From Brucella intermedia LMG 3301 (GTDB taxonomy: Bacteria; Pseudomonadota; Alphaproteobacteria; Rhizobiales; Rhizobiaceae), in the NCBI RefSeq assembly GCF_000182645.1, contig NZ_ACQA01000002.1:310001-374000 (forward strand): 64,000 nt of DNA, given 5' to 3'. This document shows, in pieces, positions 37,706 to 46,745 of the stretch. Every line of letters starts with the position of its first letter. Positions within the stretch are counted from its first letter, which is position 1. Below the pieces are notes generated by a model. It had not been told where the DNA came from, did not search any database, and was given only the letters and a program-made list of their open reading frames with translations. The translations under genes and the position numbers were made by a program.

Positions 37706-38275
37706 ATGTTAAAGACCAACGAATTCCAACATTTTACATCACGTATCGGAAAGACCTGCATGGCAATCATGGCCGCGTCGGTGGGCGTGATGATGGCGTG
37801 GTCCTCAGCCGTGGCTGACGAATTAACCTGTAGCGCTCCGGAAAATGGCGAAGCGCGGGTCAGCCTGCGTTTGCCGGAGAATGCACGGCCAATGACCGCA
37901 GTGGAACTTCATGAACTCTACCGCGACAAGAGCTGGAAATGGTGCGATGGCGCCGCTTACATGCAGGACAAGGAGCGGATATTCAAGGGATGGGCAGGCT
38001 CGGGTGCCCGTGCTTCCTGGGCACTGGGACATTGGACCGTGGCCGACACCGGACGGATGTGCCTTGAGGCCGACTGGCATGCTCCAAACGGCACATCCAG
38101 CGACAGGACGTGTTTCGAGCACATGATCGATGGCCAGATGATCTACCAGAGGAAGGAACCCACCGGCGGCTGGTACGTGTTCAAGCATTCCGAACCGCAG
38201 GATGGTGATGAATTCGCCAAACTGGTCGCTGAGGACCTGGTTTCGGAGAAGCTGGAGAAACTCCGCAATCAATAA
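37706..38275 (+). CDS. DUF995 family secreted protein (second copy)
   Basis: The product has 189 residues. Its signal peptide ends at about AVADE (MAIMAASVGVMMAWSSAVADE). The core LYRDKSWKWCDGAAYM, ALGHWTVADTGRMCLEADWH and GGWYVFKH parallels the first copy (LYAGRTWKWK, GYWYVTDGGKLCLRALW, GKWYVF), so the two are diverged paralogues about 115 bases apart. This copy has extra cysteines (TCSAPE, KWCDG). Their shared structure suggests related periplasmic roles; no enzymatic motif is seen. Confidence 0.82.
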   Translation: MLKTNEFQHFTSRIGKTCMAIMAASVGVMMAWSSAVADELTCSAPENGEARVSLRLPENARPMTAVELHELYRDKSWKWCDGAAYMQDKERIFKGWAGSGARASWALGHWTVADTGRMCLEADWHAPNGTSSDRTCFEHMIDGQMIYQRKEPTGGWYVFKHSEPQDGDEFAKLVAEDLVSEKLEKLRNQ

Positions 38276-38297
38276 TTGCGGGACATATTGAACGCAG

Positions 38298-38328
38298 AAA
38301 AAAGCTGCCGGACTTTCTGATCGGCAGC
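38298..38328 (-). terminator. Terminator of the leftward catabolic operon
   Basis: A seven-base GC-rich stem (38304-38310 with 38322-38328) is followed, reading the minus strand, by six Ts (38303-38298). It lies 73 bases beyond the CaiD-like stop. Confidence 0.75.
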
Positions 38329-38400
38329 CTGCGATAAAAAGCCGGTCTGGCGGATGGTATCTGCCACCGGCAGCGCGTCTGCTCCTTGATACAACAGTCG

Positions 38401-39195
38401 CTATTTTCCCTTCCAGACAGGATCGCGCTTTTCGGCGAAAGCTCTGGCGCCTTCCAAATTATCCTCCGATCCATACAGAATGTCGACCGTCGCCAACTTG
38501 CGCCGCATGATGAGGTTCATCATGGTTTGGAAGTCCTCGCTTTCCGCGCGCCGGACTGTCTCCTTGATCGCGGCGTAAACGAGTGGAGGACCGGAGGCGA
38601 GCAGACGGGCAATTTCCCAGACACGTTCTTCGAGCTTCTCCTGAGGCAGGACCTCGTTGACGAAACCCCAGCGATGAGCTTCGTGAGCGTCGATCCAGCG
38701 GCCAGTCAGCAAAAGTTCCATGGCTATGTGGTATGGAATGCGTTTCGGAAGCCGGATACTTGCCGCGTCTGCAATGGTTCCGGAGCGAATTTCGGGAAGC
38801 GAAAAGGTTGAATGCTCCGAGGCATAGATCAGGTCACAGGACAGCGCCAGTTCGAAGCCGCCGCCCGCGGCCATGCCGCTGACACAGGCGATGACAGGTT
38901 TGTTCAGGTCTCGCAGTTCCTGGATGCCGCCGAAACCGCCAATTCCGTAGTCACCATCGATAGGCGCGCCTTCTGCCGCGGCTTTCAAATCCCAACCGGC
39001 AGAAAAGAAACGGTCGCCAGCGGTCTTGAGGATGGCGACACGCAATTCCGGGTCATCGCGGAAGGCGGCAAAAGTTTGACCCATCGCGCGCGATGTCGGC
39101 AGATCGATGGCGTTGGCCTTGGGCCGATCCAGCGTAACTTCCAGAATAGCCCCGTCCCGGCGGGTTGTTATGGCGTCTTCGGCATGTGCGCTCAT
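38401..39195 (-). CDS. Enoyl-CoA hydratase/isomerase family protein (CaiD-like), copy 1
   Basis: This crotonase-fold protein has 264 residues. Oxyanion-hole sequences are FFSAGWDLKAA and VSGMAAGGGFELALSCD. Glutamates at the two usual catalytic places are in GGFELALS and LPEIRSGTIAD. The overall pattern resembles carnitinyl-CoA dehydratase, which hydrates crotonobetainyl-CoA. It is the last gene of a six-gene leftward operon after acyl-CoA dehydrogenase and CoA ligase genes, which supports a role in beta-oxidation-like steps on a CoA ester. The paralogue lies one base upstream. Confidence 0.88.
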   Translation of the reverse strand: MSAHAEDAITTRRDGAILEVTLDRPKANAIDLPTSRAMGQTFAAFRDDPELRVAILKTAGDRFFSAGWDLKAAAEGAPIDGDYGIGGFGGIQELRDLNKPVIACVSGMAAGGGFELALSCDLIYASEHSTFSLPEIRSGTIADAASIRLPKRIPYHIAMELLLTGRWIDAHEAHRWGFVNEVLPQEKLEERVWEIARLLASGPPLVYAAIKETVRRAESEDFQTMMNLIMRRKLATVDILYGSEDNLEGARAFAEKRDPVWKGK

Positions 39196-39196
39196 T

Positions 39197-39988
39197 TCAT
39201 CTGCCTTTCCATACCGGATCGCGCTTTTCGACCGCTGCGCGCGGTCCTTCCAGTGCGTCTTCGCTTTCGATCAGCAATTTGAACAGCGGGAAATTACCGG
39301 CCCGCATGGCGGCGTAACTTTCGGCCAGACCCATATGTTCGGCCATACGCGCTGTCTGTTTGGCTGCGGCAACAGAAAGCGGTGCGGAGCGCAGGATACG
39401 GGCAGCGAGCGCACGGGCTGCGCTCATCAGCTCCGCCTGCGGCACCACGTCATTGACCAAACCCCAGCGGAGGCAGTCCTGCGCGCTAAAGCGCCGCCCT
39501 CCATAAAGAACTTCGTTCGCTATAACCTTGGGCAGGAGCTTGGGCAGAACGAATGAGCCGATATCCGGCAGAACCCCGAGCGAAGTTTCCGGCAGCCAGA
39601 ATTGCGCGTGGTCGGCGGCAATGATGAAATCGGCAGTAAGGAGAATTTCGAAACCCGCGCCGATGGCATAACCGTTGACTGCGCAGATGATGGGCTTCTC
39701 CAATCCGGGCAATTCGGAAAAGCCATAGATTCCGCCCTGACCATAGTCGGCGATATAGCCATCTCCGCCGGTCGAAGCCGCTTCGTTCAGATCCCAGCCG
39801 GCGGAAAAAAACTTCTCGCCCCCACCTGTGAAAATAGCAACGCGCAGATCCGGGTCGTCGCGAAACATGGCGAAGGCATCGCCCAGCTTTCGGCTGGTTG
39901 GCTGGTCGATGGCATTGGCCTTTGGCCGGTCGAGCGTGATCTCCAATATCTGACCGTTGCGAACGGCCTTTACCTCGTCAGTCATCAA
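39197..39988 (-). CDS. Enoyl-CoA hydratase/isomerase family protein (CaiD-like), copy 2
   Basis: This protein of 263 residues is clearly paralogous to the gene immediately downstream (both begin with EVTLDRPKANAID-like blocks and end EKRDPVWKG). FFSAGWDLNEAAS and VNGYAIGAGFEILLTADF form the active site, with glutamates in GAGFEILL and LPETSLGVLPD. The two may act on successive intermediates, for example hydration and isomerisation or thioester hydrolysis. It overlaps the CoA ligase gene by four bases (ATGA). Confidence 0.88.
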   Translation of the reverse strand: MMTDEVKAVRNGQILEITLDRPKANAIDQPTSRKLGDAFAMFRDDPDLRVAIFTGGGEKFFSAGWDLNEAASTGGDGYIADYGQGGIYGFSELPGLEKPIICAVNGYAIGAGFEILLTADFIIAADHAQFWLPETSLGVLPDIGSFVLPKLLPKVIANEVLYGGRRFSAQDCLRWGLVNDVVPQAELMSAARALAARILRSAPLSVAAAKQTARMAEHMGLAESYAAMRAGNFPLFKLLIESEDALEGPRAAVEKRDPVWKGR

Positions 39989-42036
39989 GCTCTCCTGTTG
40001 CGTATCAGGGCATCGACGGCGATTGCATTGTCCGCTGTGACAATGAGCGGGTTGATGTCGAGTTCCTCAAGTTTCCCTGCCTGTTCGAGCGCATAGTTGC
40101 CAACCAGCCACGCGGCCTCGACGGCGGCTTCGATATTGGCTTTTGGCCTGCCGCGAAAGCCGGTGAGAAGGGGGGCGGAGCGCAGGGTAAGAAGCGCCTC
40201 GCGGATTTCATCGCGGCTCGCAGGTAAGAGCAGCGACCGTGTATCGTTCCAAAGCTCAACCATCACGCCACCTGCGCCAATGGTCAGATAAAGCCCGAAT
40301 TGCGGGTCGCGCGCGATGCCGATAATCAGTTCAGCCACACCACCCTGAACCATTTTCTCGACCAGAAAATCGCATTTCAAAGGGGCAAGCGAAAGGGCGG
40401 CAGCGCGTACTGCTTCGGCATTCGCCAGATTGAGGCACACCGCCGCCATTTCCGTTTTGTGAAGCAAGTTCTCACCCACCCCCTTGAGGACGACGGGGTA
40501 ACCCAGCTTTTCGGCAAGGGCGACAGCATCGTCGATAGTCGATACTACGCCGCCCGTCGGGGTGATGAGGCCGATTTCGCGCAAGGCGGATTTCGATGAC
40601 CACTCGTCCAATGCGGTGGCTGCAGATGGCGACGCCGGCGCTTGGTCAGCCAGCATTGGAGATTGCGGTTTCGACCAGATTTCGCCAATCCAGGCAGCAT
40701 TGGCTGCTGCCGCAAGCGCAGTTGCAAGCCCCATCATCGGGGCTATTCCAGCTGCTATCAGACGTTCGGCGTGGGCTTCCGTCATATTCTCCGGCAAACT
40801 GGCAACCAGCGCAAAGCGACCGCCTCCAGCTTCGTGCGCCGCTATCGCCGCTTCGAGCGATGTTTCGCAACCATTGTCAACACAACGGTCCCCACGGGGG
40901 AAGTCGAGCACCAGTATGGTCAGACCGAAATTGCCATCGAGCATAGCGCGATAGGTCTCAGTCAGCGACGGCCCGTTTCCCCATGTAAAGGTGTGATAGT
41001 CGAGGGGGTTCGAGATGGTAACCATCTCGGGCAGGGTGGCGCGAAGCCTGTTTGCCTCGTCCGGCGCCAACGGTCTGAGATCGAGACCAGCGGCGCTTGC
41101 AAGATCGCCGACGAGTGAAGCTTCGCCGCCCGAACAGCTCATAGAGCCGAGGCTGTTGTCCGGTGAGGGGCCAAGCACATGAAGCAGCTTCAGCGTTTCG
41201 ACAAATTCGTCGAGCGTTCCAACACGCAGGACGCCACATCGCGCAAAGAAAGCGTCGGCAAGCGTGTCGGCTCCAGCTAGCGATGCCGTGTGTGAGAGGG
41301 TCATCGCCTGTGCCGCGGCGGAAGTTCCGACCTTGATGGCGACAACCGGTTTTCTCATCTCACGTGCTCTGGCGAAAACACGTTCCAACCGTGAAATATT
41401 GTCGAAGCCTTCTATATGCAAACCTAGAACGGTAACCCGCGGGTCTTCGAGCGCGGCTTCCGCCAATTCGGAAAGACCGGTCTGTGCCTGATTTCCGGCT
41501 GTCAGCACATAGGCTATGGGAAGACCCCGACGCTGCATCGTAAGATTGATAGCTATATTGGACGATTGCACGACGATGGCGGCGCCGCTTTCCACCCTCT
41601 TGCCGCCATGCTGATCGGGCCACAGCAAGGCTCCATCAAGGTAGTTGATGAAGCCGTAGCAGTTGGGGCCGAGGATCGGCATTTCGCCTGCCGCCGCCAG
41701 CAGGGCCTGATTGCGTTCGGCGCCGTCGGATACTTCGTTGAAGCCAGATGCAAAGCACACCGCGCCGCCACTTCCTCGCGCCGAGAGCTGGCGAACAATT
41801 TCGATTGTTCCGTCGCGGTTGACGCCGATGAAGCTTACATCCGGTGCGCCGGGAAGGTCGGCGACAGATCGATAGCAGGGAATATCGTCGATAGTATCGC
41901 GGGTGGGGTGGACAGGCCAGAGTTCTCCCTCAAAGCCCATTTTGCGGCATTGCCTGAGCACAGCCGTAGACCATCCTCCGCCAAAGATGGCTATGGAACG
42001 GGGACGCAAGACACGAGACAGGTTCTTTTTGCTCAC
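39985..42036 (-). CDS. ADP-forming acyl-CoA synthetase (acetate-CoA ligase family)
   Basis: This fused-subunit enzyme has 683 residues. The order is a CoA-binding Rossmann domain (RPRSIAIFGGGWSTAVLRQC), a ligase-CoA domain with the phosphohistidine loop MTLSHTASLAGADTLADAF, and an ATP-grasp domain (KLGYPVVLKGVGENLLHKTE, then DFLVEKMVQGGVAELIIG). It should activate a free carboxylate with CoA and ATP, releasing ADP. The start is a GTG at 42036, two bases after the acyl-CoA dehydrogenase stop, with GGAG upstream. The context suggests that it activates the acid made by the aminotransferase/decarboxylase branch. Confidence 0.9.
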   Translation of the reverse strand: MSKKNLSRVLRPRSIAIFGGGWSTAVLRQCRKMGFEGELWPVHPTRDTIDDIPCYRSVADLPGAPDVSFIGVNRDGTIEIVRQLSARGSGGAVCFASGFNEVSDGAERNQALLAAAGEMPILGPNCYGFINYLDGALLWPDQHGGKRVESGAAIVVQSSNIAINLTMQRRGLPIAYVLTAGNQAQTGLSELAEAALEDPRVTVLGLHIEGFDNISRLERVFARAREMRKPVVAIKVGTSAAAQAMTLSHTASLAGADTLADAFFARCGVLRVGTLDEFVETLKLLHVLGPSPDNSLGSMSCSGGEASLVGDLASAAGLDLRPLAPDEANRLRATLPEMVTISNPLDYHTFTWGNGPSLTETYRAMLDGNFGLTILVLDFPRGDRCVDNGCETSLEAAIAAHEAGGGRFALVASLPENMTEAHAERLIAAGIAPMMGLATALAAAANAAWIGEIWSKPQSPMLADQAPASPSAATALDEWSSKSALREIGLITPTGGVVSTIDDAVALAEKLGYPVVLKGVGENLLHKTEMAAVCLNLANAEAVRAAALSLAPLKCDFLVEKMVQGGVAELIIGIARDPQFGLYLTIGAGGVMVELWNDTRSLLLPASRDEIREALLTLRSAPLLTGFRGRPKANIEAAVEAAWLVGNYALEQAGKLEELDINPLIVTADNAIAVDALIRNRRA

Positions 42037-42038
42037 GG

Positions 42039-43199
42039 TCAGGCTCCGAGCGGGCGAAGGAGGTCGCGGGCGATGATATGGCGCTGGATTTCGCTTGTGC
42101 CGTCCCATATCCGCTCGACACGCGCATCACGCCAGAAGCGTTCCAGCGGGAGGTCGTCCATCAGGCCCATGCCTCCATGCACCTGAATGGCCCGATCGGT
42201 GACGCGAGCCAGCATTTCCGATGCGTAGACTTTCGCCGAGGCGATCTCGCGGTTTGCGGGCAATCCCTGATCGAGACGCCAGGCCGCTGCCAGCGTCAGC
42301 CAGTCGGCGGCATCGATTTCGGTGACGGAATCGGCAAGCTGGAAGCCGACGCCCTGAAAGCGACCGATGGGCTGGCCAAATTGCTTACGCTGGGCGGCGT
42401 AGTCGACCATCATGTCGAATACGCGGCGCGCGCGCCCCACCGCCATTGTCGCAACTGTTATGCGGGTAGCGTAAAGCCACTCATTCATGACCGCAAAGCC
42501 ACCATCCACCTCTCCGAGCACCTGCGCATCGGGAAGACGGCAGTCGTCGAATTCAAGGATCATGTTCTTGTAGCCGCGATGGCTGACGGATTTGTAACCC
42601 TCGCGGATGGTGAAGCCCGGTGTTCCACGATCCACCAGAAAGGTCGTGATTTTCTTCTTCGTTCCGGCGGAGGACTGTTCCTCGCCCGTCGCCATGAAGA
42701 CAATGACGAAGTCGGCGTGCTCGGCGCCGGAAATGAAATGCTTGGTGCCGTTCAGTACCCAGTCGTCACCATCGCGGCGCGCATTGGCTTTCATGCCCCG
42801 AATGTCGGAGCCGGCGTCAGGTTCTGTCATGGCAAGTGCATCCATCCTTTCGCCGCGCACCGCTGGCAGGAGATAGCGCTCGATCTGCTCACCCTTGCAG
42901 GCCATCAGGATATTTTGCGGGCGTCCGAAAAAATGGGTGAGCGCCATCGACCCGCGTCCCAGCTCGCGCTCCACCAGCGCGAACTCCAGATGGGAAAGTC
43001 CGGGGCCACCCGCCGATTCCGGGAAATTGCTGGCATAGAAGCCAAGTTCGATGGTCTTCCGCTTGATTTCGTCACCGATTTCCTCCGGCACGTAACCAAG
43101 CCGCTCGACGGTCGTTTCATGCGGATAAATCTCGTTCTCGACAAAGCTTCGAACTGTCGAGACGATCATTTCCTGTTCTTCAGTCAGTCCGAAATGCAT
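42039..43199 (-). CDS. Acyl-CoA dehydrogenase family flavoprotein
   Basis: The protein has 386 residues with the full fold: ALAMTEPDAGSDIRGMKA (flavin/substrate loop), WVLNGTKHFISGAEHADF and the C-terminal QVHGGMGLMDDLPLERFWRD. At the position of the catalytic base (E in the usual YEGT motif) it has IWDGTSE, an aspartate at residue 366. This could shift activity or chain-length preference. It should form a 2,3-enoyl-CoA and pass electrons to ETF. It lies between the TPP decarboxylase and CoA ligase genes in the operon. Confidence 0.9.
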   Translation of the reverse strand: MHFGLTEEQEMIVSTVRSFVENEIYPHETTVERLGYVPEEIGDEIKRKTIELGFYASNFPESAGGPGLSHLEFALVERELGRGSMALTHFFGRPQNILMACKGEQIERYLLPAVRGERMDALAMTEPDAGSDIRGMKANARRDGDDWVLNGTKHFISGAEHADFVIVFMATGEEQSSAGTKKKITTFLVDRGTPGFTIREGYKSVSHRGYKNMILEFDDCRLPDAQVLGEVDGGFAVMNEWLYATRITVATMAVGRARRVFDMMVDYAAQRKQFGQPIGRFQGVGFQLADSVTEIDAADWLTLAAAWRLDQGLPANREIASAKVYASEMLARVTDRAIQVHGGMGLMDDLPLERFWRDARVERIWDGTSEIQRHIIARDLLRPLGA

Positions 43200-43236
43200 A
43201 GCGTTCCTCCCAGTCGCTTTGCCAGACCGTCCCGGC

Positions 43237-44886
43237 CTATGGCGTCGTTATTTCTATAAGTGCGGGCCCCTCGACCGCCTGGGCGCGGTGAAGCGCACCG
43301 GCGAGTTGCGCAAGGTCGAGGGCGCCTGGATGAAGCGCATCCTGATTGTGTTGATTAGTCAGACGGATATGTTCCCCCGGGATGCCATAGGCCTGCGCGA
43401 GCTTGAGAAAATCGGGAGGTGTCGGGCGCACGCCCACGGGCTCGATACCCCGAGAAAGCATGTAATCTTCGATTTCCTGATAACCGTGATTGTTCCAGAC
43501 GACGAAAATCACAGGCGCTTTTTCGTCTGCGGCAGTGCCGAGGGTGCCGAGACAGAACTGGAATCCGCCGTCTCCCACCAGGCAGACCACCGGTGTGTCA
43601 GCCTGCGCAAGACTGGCGCCCACTGCGGCCGGGGGACCAAATCCGAGCGCTCCGTACCCGGTCGAAGCATTGAACCAGCTTCGTGTGCCATCGGCTTCGA
43701 AGAAAAGGTTGCCGGCATAGGCGAGCTGCGTGGAATCCCCGACTATGATACTGCCGGGCAGGGCATCCCGAATGGTGTCCAGAACTCCGGTCAAAGCCTG
43801 CATCTTGGGAGAAAGGAAGTCGTATGCTGCAGCCTTGGCCGCCGTTGCGCGCTCCTTTCCGTCCTCACGTGGTGCCTGAGGAAGAAGCTGCAGAGCAGAG
43901 ATGAGCTCTGCCGTTATTGGGGCGGCATCGCCCACGATCATCAGGCCAGCCGGGGCGCTGGTTGCCTCCGCATCCGGGTCTATGTCGATGCGGATCATTC
44001 TGGCAGGAGGCTCGAAACCTCCATCTACATACATGTCGTAATCGGTCGGACCGAACTGGGTTCCTATCGCAATGACGAGATCGGCATCGGCGATCAGCTG
44101 GCGGATAGGCGGCAGGCTGGGGCTTGCCTGCACCGCGAGCGGATGACGGCCAAGCAAACCACGGGCGTTCGTTGTGGTCACCACCGGGGCGTCAAGCATC
44201 TGCGAAAGGGTGGAAACCGCATCACCCGCCCGGTTGGCGCCCCCGCCTGCGAGGATCAAAGGACGGCGGGCTTCGGCGCAAAGTGTCGCGGCGGCTTTGA
44301 TTTTTCCGACATTGGAATCCACAGCCGTAGCGCTCGCAGTTGCCGGGGACTTGCGCAAATTTCCTTCAAACGGAGCTTCCATAAGGTCCGTCGGGATTTC
44401 AATATGGACAGGGCCCGGACGTCCGGATTTCATACGGGCGAAGGCACGGCCAACCAGTTCTGCAAGGTCGCCGGGCTGTTCCAGTCGCTCTGACGACAGG
44501 GCGATTGTTCGCATGGTCGCGGCCTGATCGGGAAGCTCGTGCAGGTGTCCCTTATATTGTCCAAGCGTGTGGCGCGCGTTGACGCCTGAGATGACGAGCA
44601 TCGGTATGGAATCGGCTCGCGCTTGGGCCATCGGGGTTATCGCATTGGTAAGTCCCGGACCGGTAATCAGCAGGCAGACACCCGGCTTGCCGGAAACCCG
44701 CGCATAGCCATCTGCCATGAAGCCCGCATCCTGTTCGTCGCGCGGGGTAACATGCCGGATGCTCGATCCGGCAAGGCCACGATAAAGTTCGGCTGTGTGC
44801 ACACCCGGAATGCCAAATACTGTATCGACATCGTAAGCTTCCAGAAGGCGGATCAGCGCTTGCCCGACCGTTATTTCGCTGCTCAT
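43237..44886 (-). CDS. Thiamine-diphosphate decarboxylase, AruI-like (5-guanidino-2-oxopentanoate type)
   Basis: The protein has 549 residues with acetolactate-synthase architecture. The N-terminal Pyr domain carries the catalytic glutamate in TPRDEQDAGFMADGYARVSG. A central domain follows, then a C-terminal PP domain with VCLVGDGGFQFCLGTL..WNNHGYQEI (GDG-N Mg/TPP motif). The start VDTVFGIPGVHTAELYRGL closely resembles AruI of Pseudomonas, which decarboxylates 2-ketoarginine to 4-guanidinobutyraldehyde. It overlaps an aminotransferase gene by four bases (ATGA), just as an AruH-AruI pair should cooperate. The substrate here could be a ureido- or methylguanidino-2-oxo acid. Confidence 0.85.
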   Translation of the reverse strand: MSSEITVGQALIRLLEAYDVDTVFGIPGVHTAELYRGLAGSSIRHVTPRDEQDAGFMADGYARVSGKPGVCLLITGPGLTNAITPMAQARADSIPMLVISGVNARHTLGQYKGHLHELPDQAATMRTIALSSERLEQPGDLAELVGRAFARMKSGRPGPVHIEIPTDLMEAPFEGNLRKSPATASATAVDSNVGKIKAAATLCAEARRPLILAGGGANRAGDAVSTLSQMLDAPVVTTTNARGLLGRHPLAVQASPSLPPIRQLIADADLVIAIGTQFGPTDYDMYVDGGFEPPARMIRIDIDPDAEATSAPAGLMIVGDAAPITAELISALQLLPQAPREDGKERATAAKAAAYDFLSPKMQALTGVLDTIRDALPGSIIVGDSTQLAYAGNLFFEADGTRSWFNASTGYGALGFGPPAAVGASLAQADTPVVCLVGDGGFQFCLGTLGTAADEKAPVIFVVWNNHGYQEIEDYMLSRGIEPVGVRPTPPDFLKLAQAYGIPGEHIRLTNQHNQDALHPGALDLAQLAGALHRAQAVEGPALIEITTP

Positions 44887-46079
44887 GAAACCAGACTTTC
44901 CGCTCTGTAGTTGAGGCTGCGGGCAAAACGGGCGATGCGGTCACATGCCTCGATTATGCTGTCTTCAGGAACGGTGACGCTCATGCGAACCAGATTCTTC
45001 GCGACCTGACCGAAAGACGTGCCGGGCATCATCGAGACGTAGTGTTCCTCAAGCAGCCGGCTGGCGAATTCCTCCCCATTGAGGCCAGTGCCGCCAATAT
45101 CCAGCAGCACGAACATGCCCGCTTCCGGCATCAGGGGCTTGATCCCCGCAACGTCTTGCAAACGCTCCACGATCAGCTCGGACCGCGCCTTGTACTGCGT
45201 GCGCATGATTGAGGCTGTCGGCAGATCATGTGTCAGCGCATAGGCTGCCATGTCGGCGATGAACGGCTGTCCACCGAAGAGCATGGATTCGGAGAAAGGC
45301 AGCAATCTCTGGCAAAACTCCTCGGAACCGACCGCCCAGCCTGCACGAAAGCCGGGGGCTGCGTGTGACTTCGATATGGAGGAGACCACGATGGTGCGAT
45401 CAGCCATTTCGGGAAGGTCGAGCGGCGACGCAAATGCGGCGCCGAAAGTAAGATCTTCATAAACCTCATCGCAAACGATCCAGAGATCGTGCTTGCGGCA
45501 GACTTCGCTGATCGCGGCAATTTCGGGTTTTGTGAGAACCGCTCCGGTCGGATTGTGAGGGTTGTTGAGAAGCAATGCCCGGCAGCCGGGCGTGATTGCC
45601 GCTTCCAGTATTTCCGCTCGAAGATGAAAGCCATCTTCGGCCCGCAGTGGCACCGGGACGATATCGGCTCCGGGCGCCCGCACCACGCCTTCATAGGTCG
45701 CATAATAGGGATCGGGGACGAGAACCTTGTCGCCGTTCTCGACCAATCCTGTCAGAACGGCATAAAGCGCTGTTTGGGTTCCGGGAAAATAGAGGACATT
45801 ACTGGTGGTGATGGCACGGCCGGTGCGCTTTGAATATTTTGCCGCCAGCGCCGCCAGCACCGCCGGTTCGCCGCGACCGCTGGAATAGCGTGTGCGTCCG
45901 GCGCGCATGGCGTTATTGCAGGCTTCGAGCAGCGAGGCATCGGGGGCAACGTCGGGTTCACCGATCGTAAATTCTATGACGGGATGGCCAAGCGCGCGCA
46001 GTTCCCTGCCTCGTGCATGAACCCGCCATTTGTCCGAACCCAGCCCTGAGAGTCTATCGGTGATGGAGGCGTAATGCAT
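44883..46079 (-). CDS. Class I/II PLP aminotransferase, AruH-like
   Basis: This aspartate aminotransferase-fold enzyme has 398 residues. The PLP-binding lysine lies in SSISKSHAAPGFRAGW. NNPHNPTGAV, CDEVYEDL and the C-terminal NLVRMSVTVPEDSI (arginine for the carboxylate) are all intact. Of characterised enzymes it looks most like arginine:pyruvate transaminase. It is the first enzyme gene after the TetR gene and is coupled to the AruI-like gene, so it likely makes that enzyme's 2-oxo acid substrate. Confidence 0.87.
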   Translation of the reverse strand: MHYASITDRLSGLGSDKWRVHARGRELRALGHPVIEFTIGEPDVAPDASLLEACNNAMRAGRTRYSSGRGEPAVLAALAAKYSKRTGRAITTSNVLYFPGTQTALYAVLTGLVENGDKVLVPDPYYATYEGVVRAPGADIVPVPLRAEDGFHLRAEILEAAITPGCRALLLNNPHNPTGAVLTKPEIAAISEVCRKHDLWIVCDEVYEDLTFGAAFASPLDLPEMADRTIVVSSISKSHAAPGFRAGWAVGSEEFCQRLLPFSESMLFGGQPFIADMAAYALTHDLPTASIMRTQYKARSELIVERLQDVAGIKPLMPEAGMFVLLDIGGTGLNGEEFASRLLEEHYVSMMPGTSFGQVAKNLVRMSVTVPEDSIIEACDRIARFARSLNYRAESLVS

Positions 46080-46080
46080 G

Positions 46081-46725
46081 TCATTCTCTCGGAAGTGGTG
46101 GCGCGTCAGGAAGCTCGATGCCGAGAAGAGCGCCGATTGAGCTTAGTCCGATGCCAATTTGCGTGGTTTCGTCGATTTCATCCGCGCTGAGACAGCCTTC
46201 GATCCAAAGGCCGTCAATCAGGGCGTTGACCGCGATGGCAAGGTTCCGGCACGATTGCGGGGTCGGTTCCCGGCCTTCTGCCGACAACACCTCGGCAATC
46301 AAGGTCTCCGTCGCCCGCCGGAAAGCGAGATAACCTTCGCGATGTTCGTGCTCCAGATCCGGATCAAGATGAACCTGGCTGACGAAAGTCGCCCAGAGCG
46401 AAAGCATCCGGGGATCGGCCACGGCTCCGCCAAGGCTGGCTGCGATGAACCGCGTCAGCCGGTCGTGGGGCGTGCCACCATCCGATTCCAGAACGCTCAA
46501 CGCGGGCAGGGTCATCATTTCGATCATGCGCTGGTAGGCGGCGGCGATGAGATTGGCCTTCGATGCGAAATGATGGCGGATCAGGCCATTGCTGACGCCT
46601 GCACGCGCCGCAACTGCACGAACCGTTGTCGCCTGTATTCCGAGATCGGCAATGCAGTCGAGCGTAGCCTCTATCATGTCCGTGCGACGATCGAAGTCCG
46701 GCGCACGTCGAAACGATGCGGTCAT
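46081..46725 (-). CDS. TetR/AcrR family transcriptional regulator (BetI-like)
   Basis: This repressor of 214 residues has an N-terminal HTH (TTVRAVAARAGVSNGLIRHHFASKANLIAAAY) and a BetI-type C-terminal ligand domain (GGTPHDRLTRFIAASLGG, ALIDGLWIEG). I chose the ATG at 46725, which has GGGGAGGAGAGG upstream; the frame begins at 46764 inside the promoter. The gene lies one base from the aminotransferase gene and next to a 41-base inverted repeat between the divergent arms, which is the obvious operator. The ligand is probably the substrate or a CoA intermediate. Confidence 0.9.
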   Translation of the reverse strand: MTASFRRAPDFDRRTDMIEATLDCIADLGIQATTVRAVAARAGVSNGLIRHHFASKANLIAAAYQRMIEMMTLPALSVLESDGGTPHDRLTRFIAASLGGAVADPRMLSLWATFVSQVHLDPDLEHEHREGYLAFRRATETLIAEVLSAEGREPTPQSCRNLAIAVNALIDGLWIEGCLSADEIDETTQIGIGLSSIGALLGIELPDAPPLPRE

Positions 46726-46745
46726 CCTCTCCTCCCCTCGATGTC

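Noticed and set aside
33327..38300. Attachment-site duplication of the guaA 3' end
   Set aside because: I looked for a second copy of the last guaA codons (GGTACGATTGAGTGGGAATAA-like words) and found none; the far end of the island seems deleted.
42078..44493. Two long plus-strand frames antisense to the acyl-CoA dehydrogenase and TPP enzyme genes
   Set aside because: The minus-strand genes are tightly packed, overlapping and carry full family motifs; the plus-strand frames have none.
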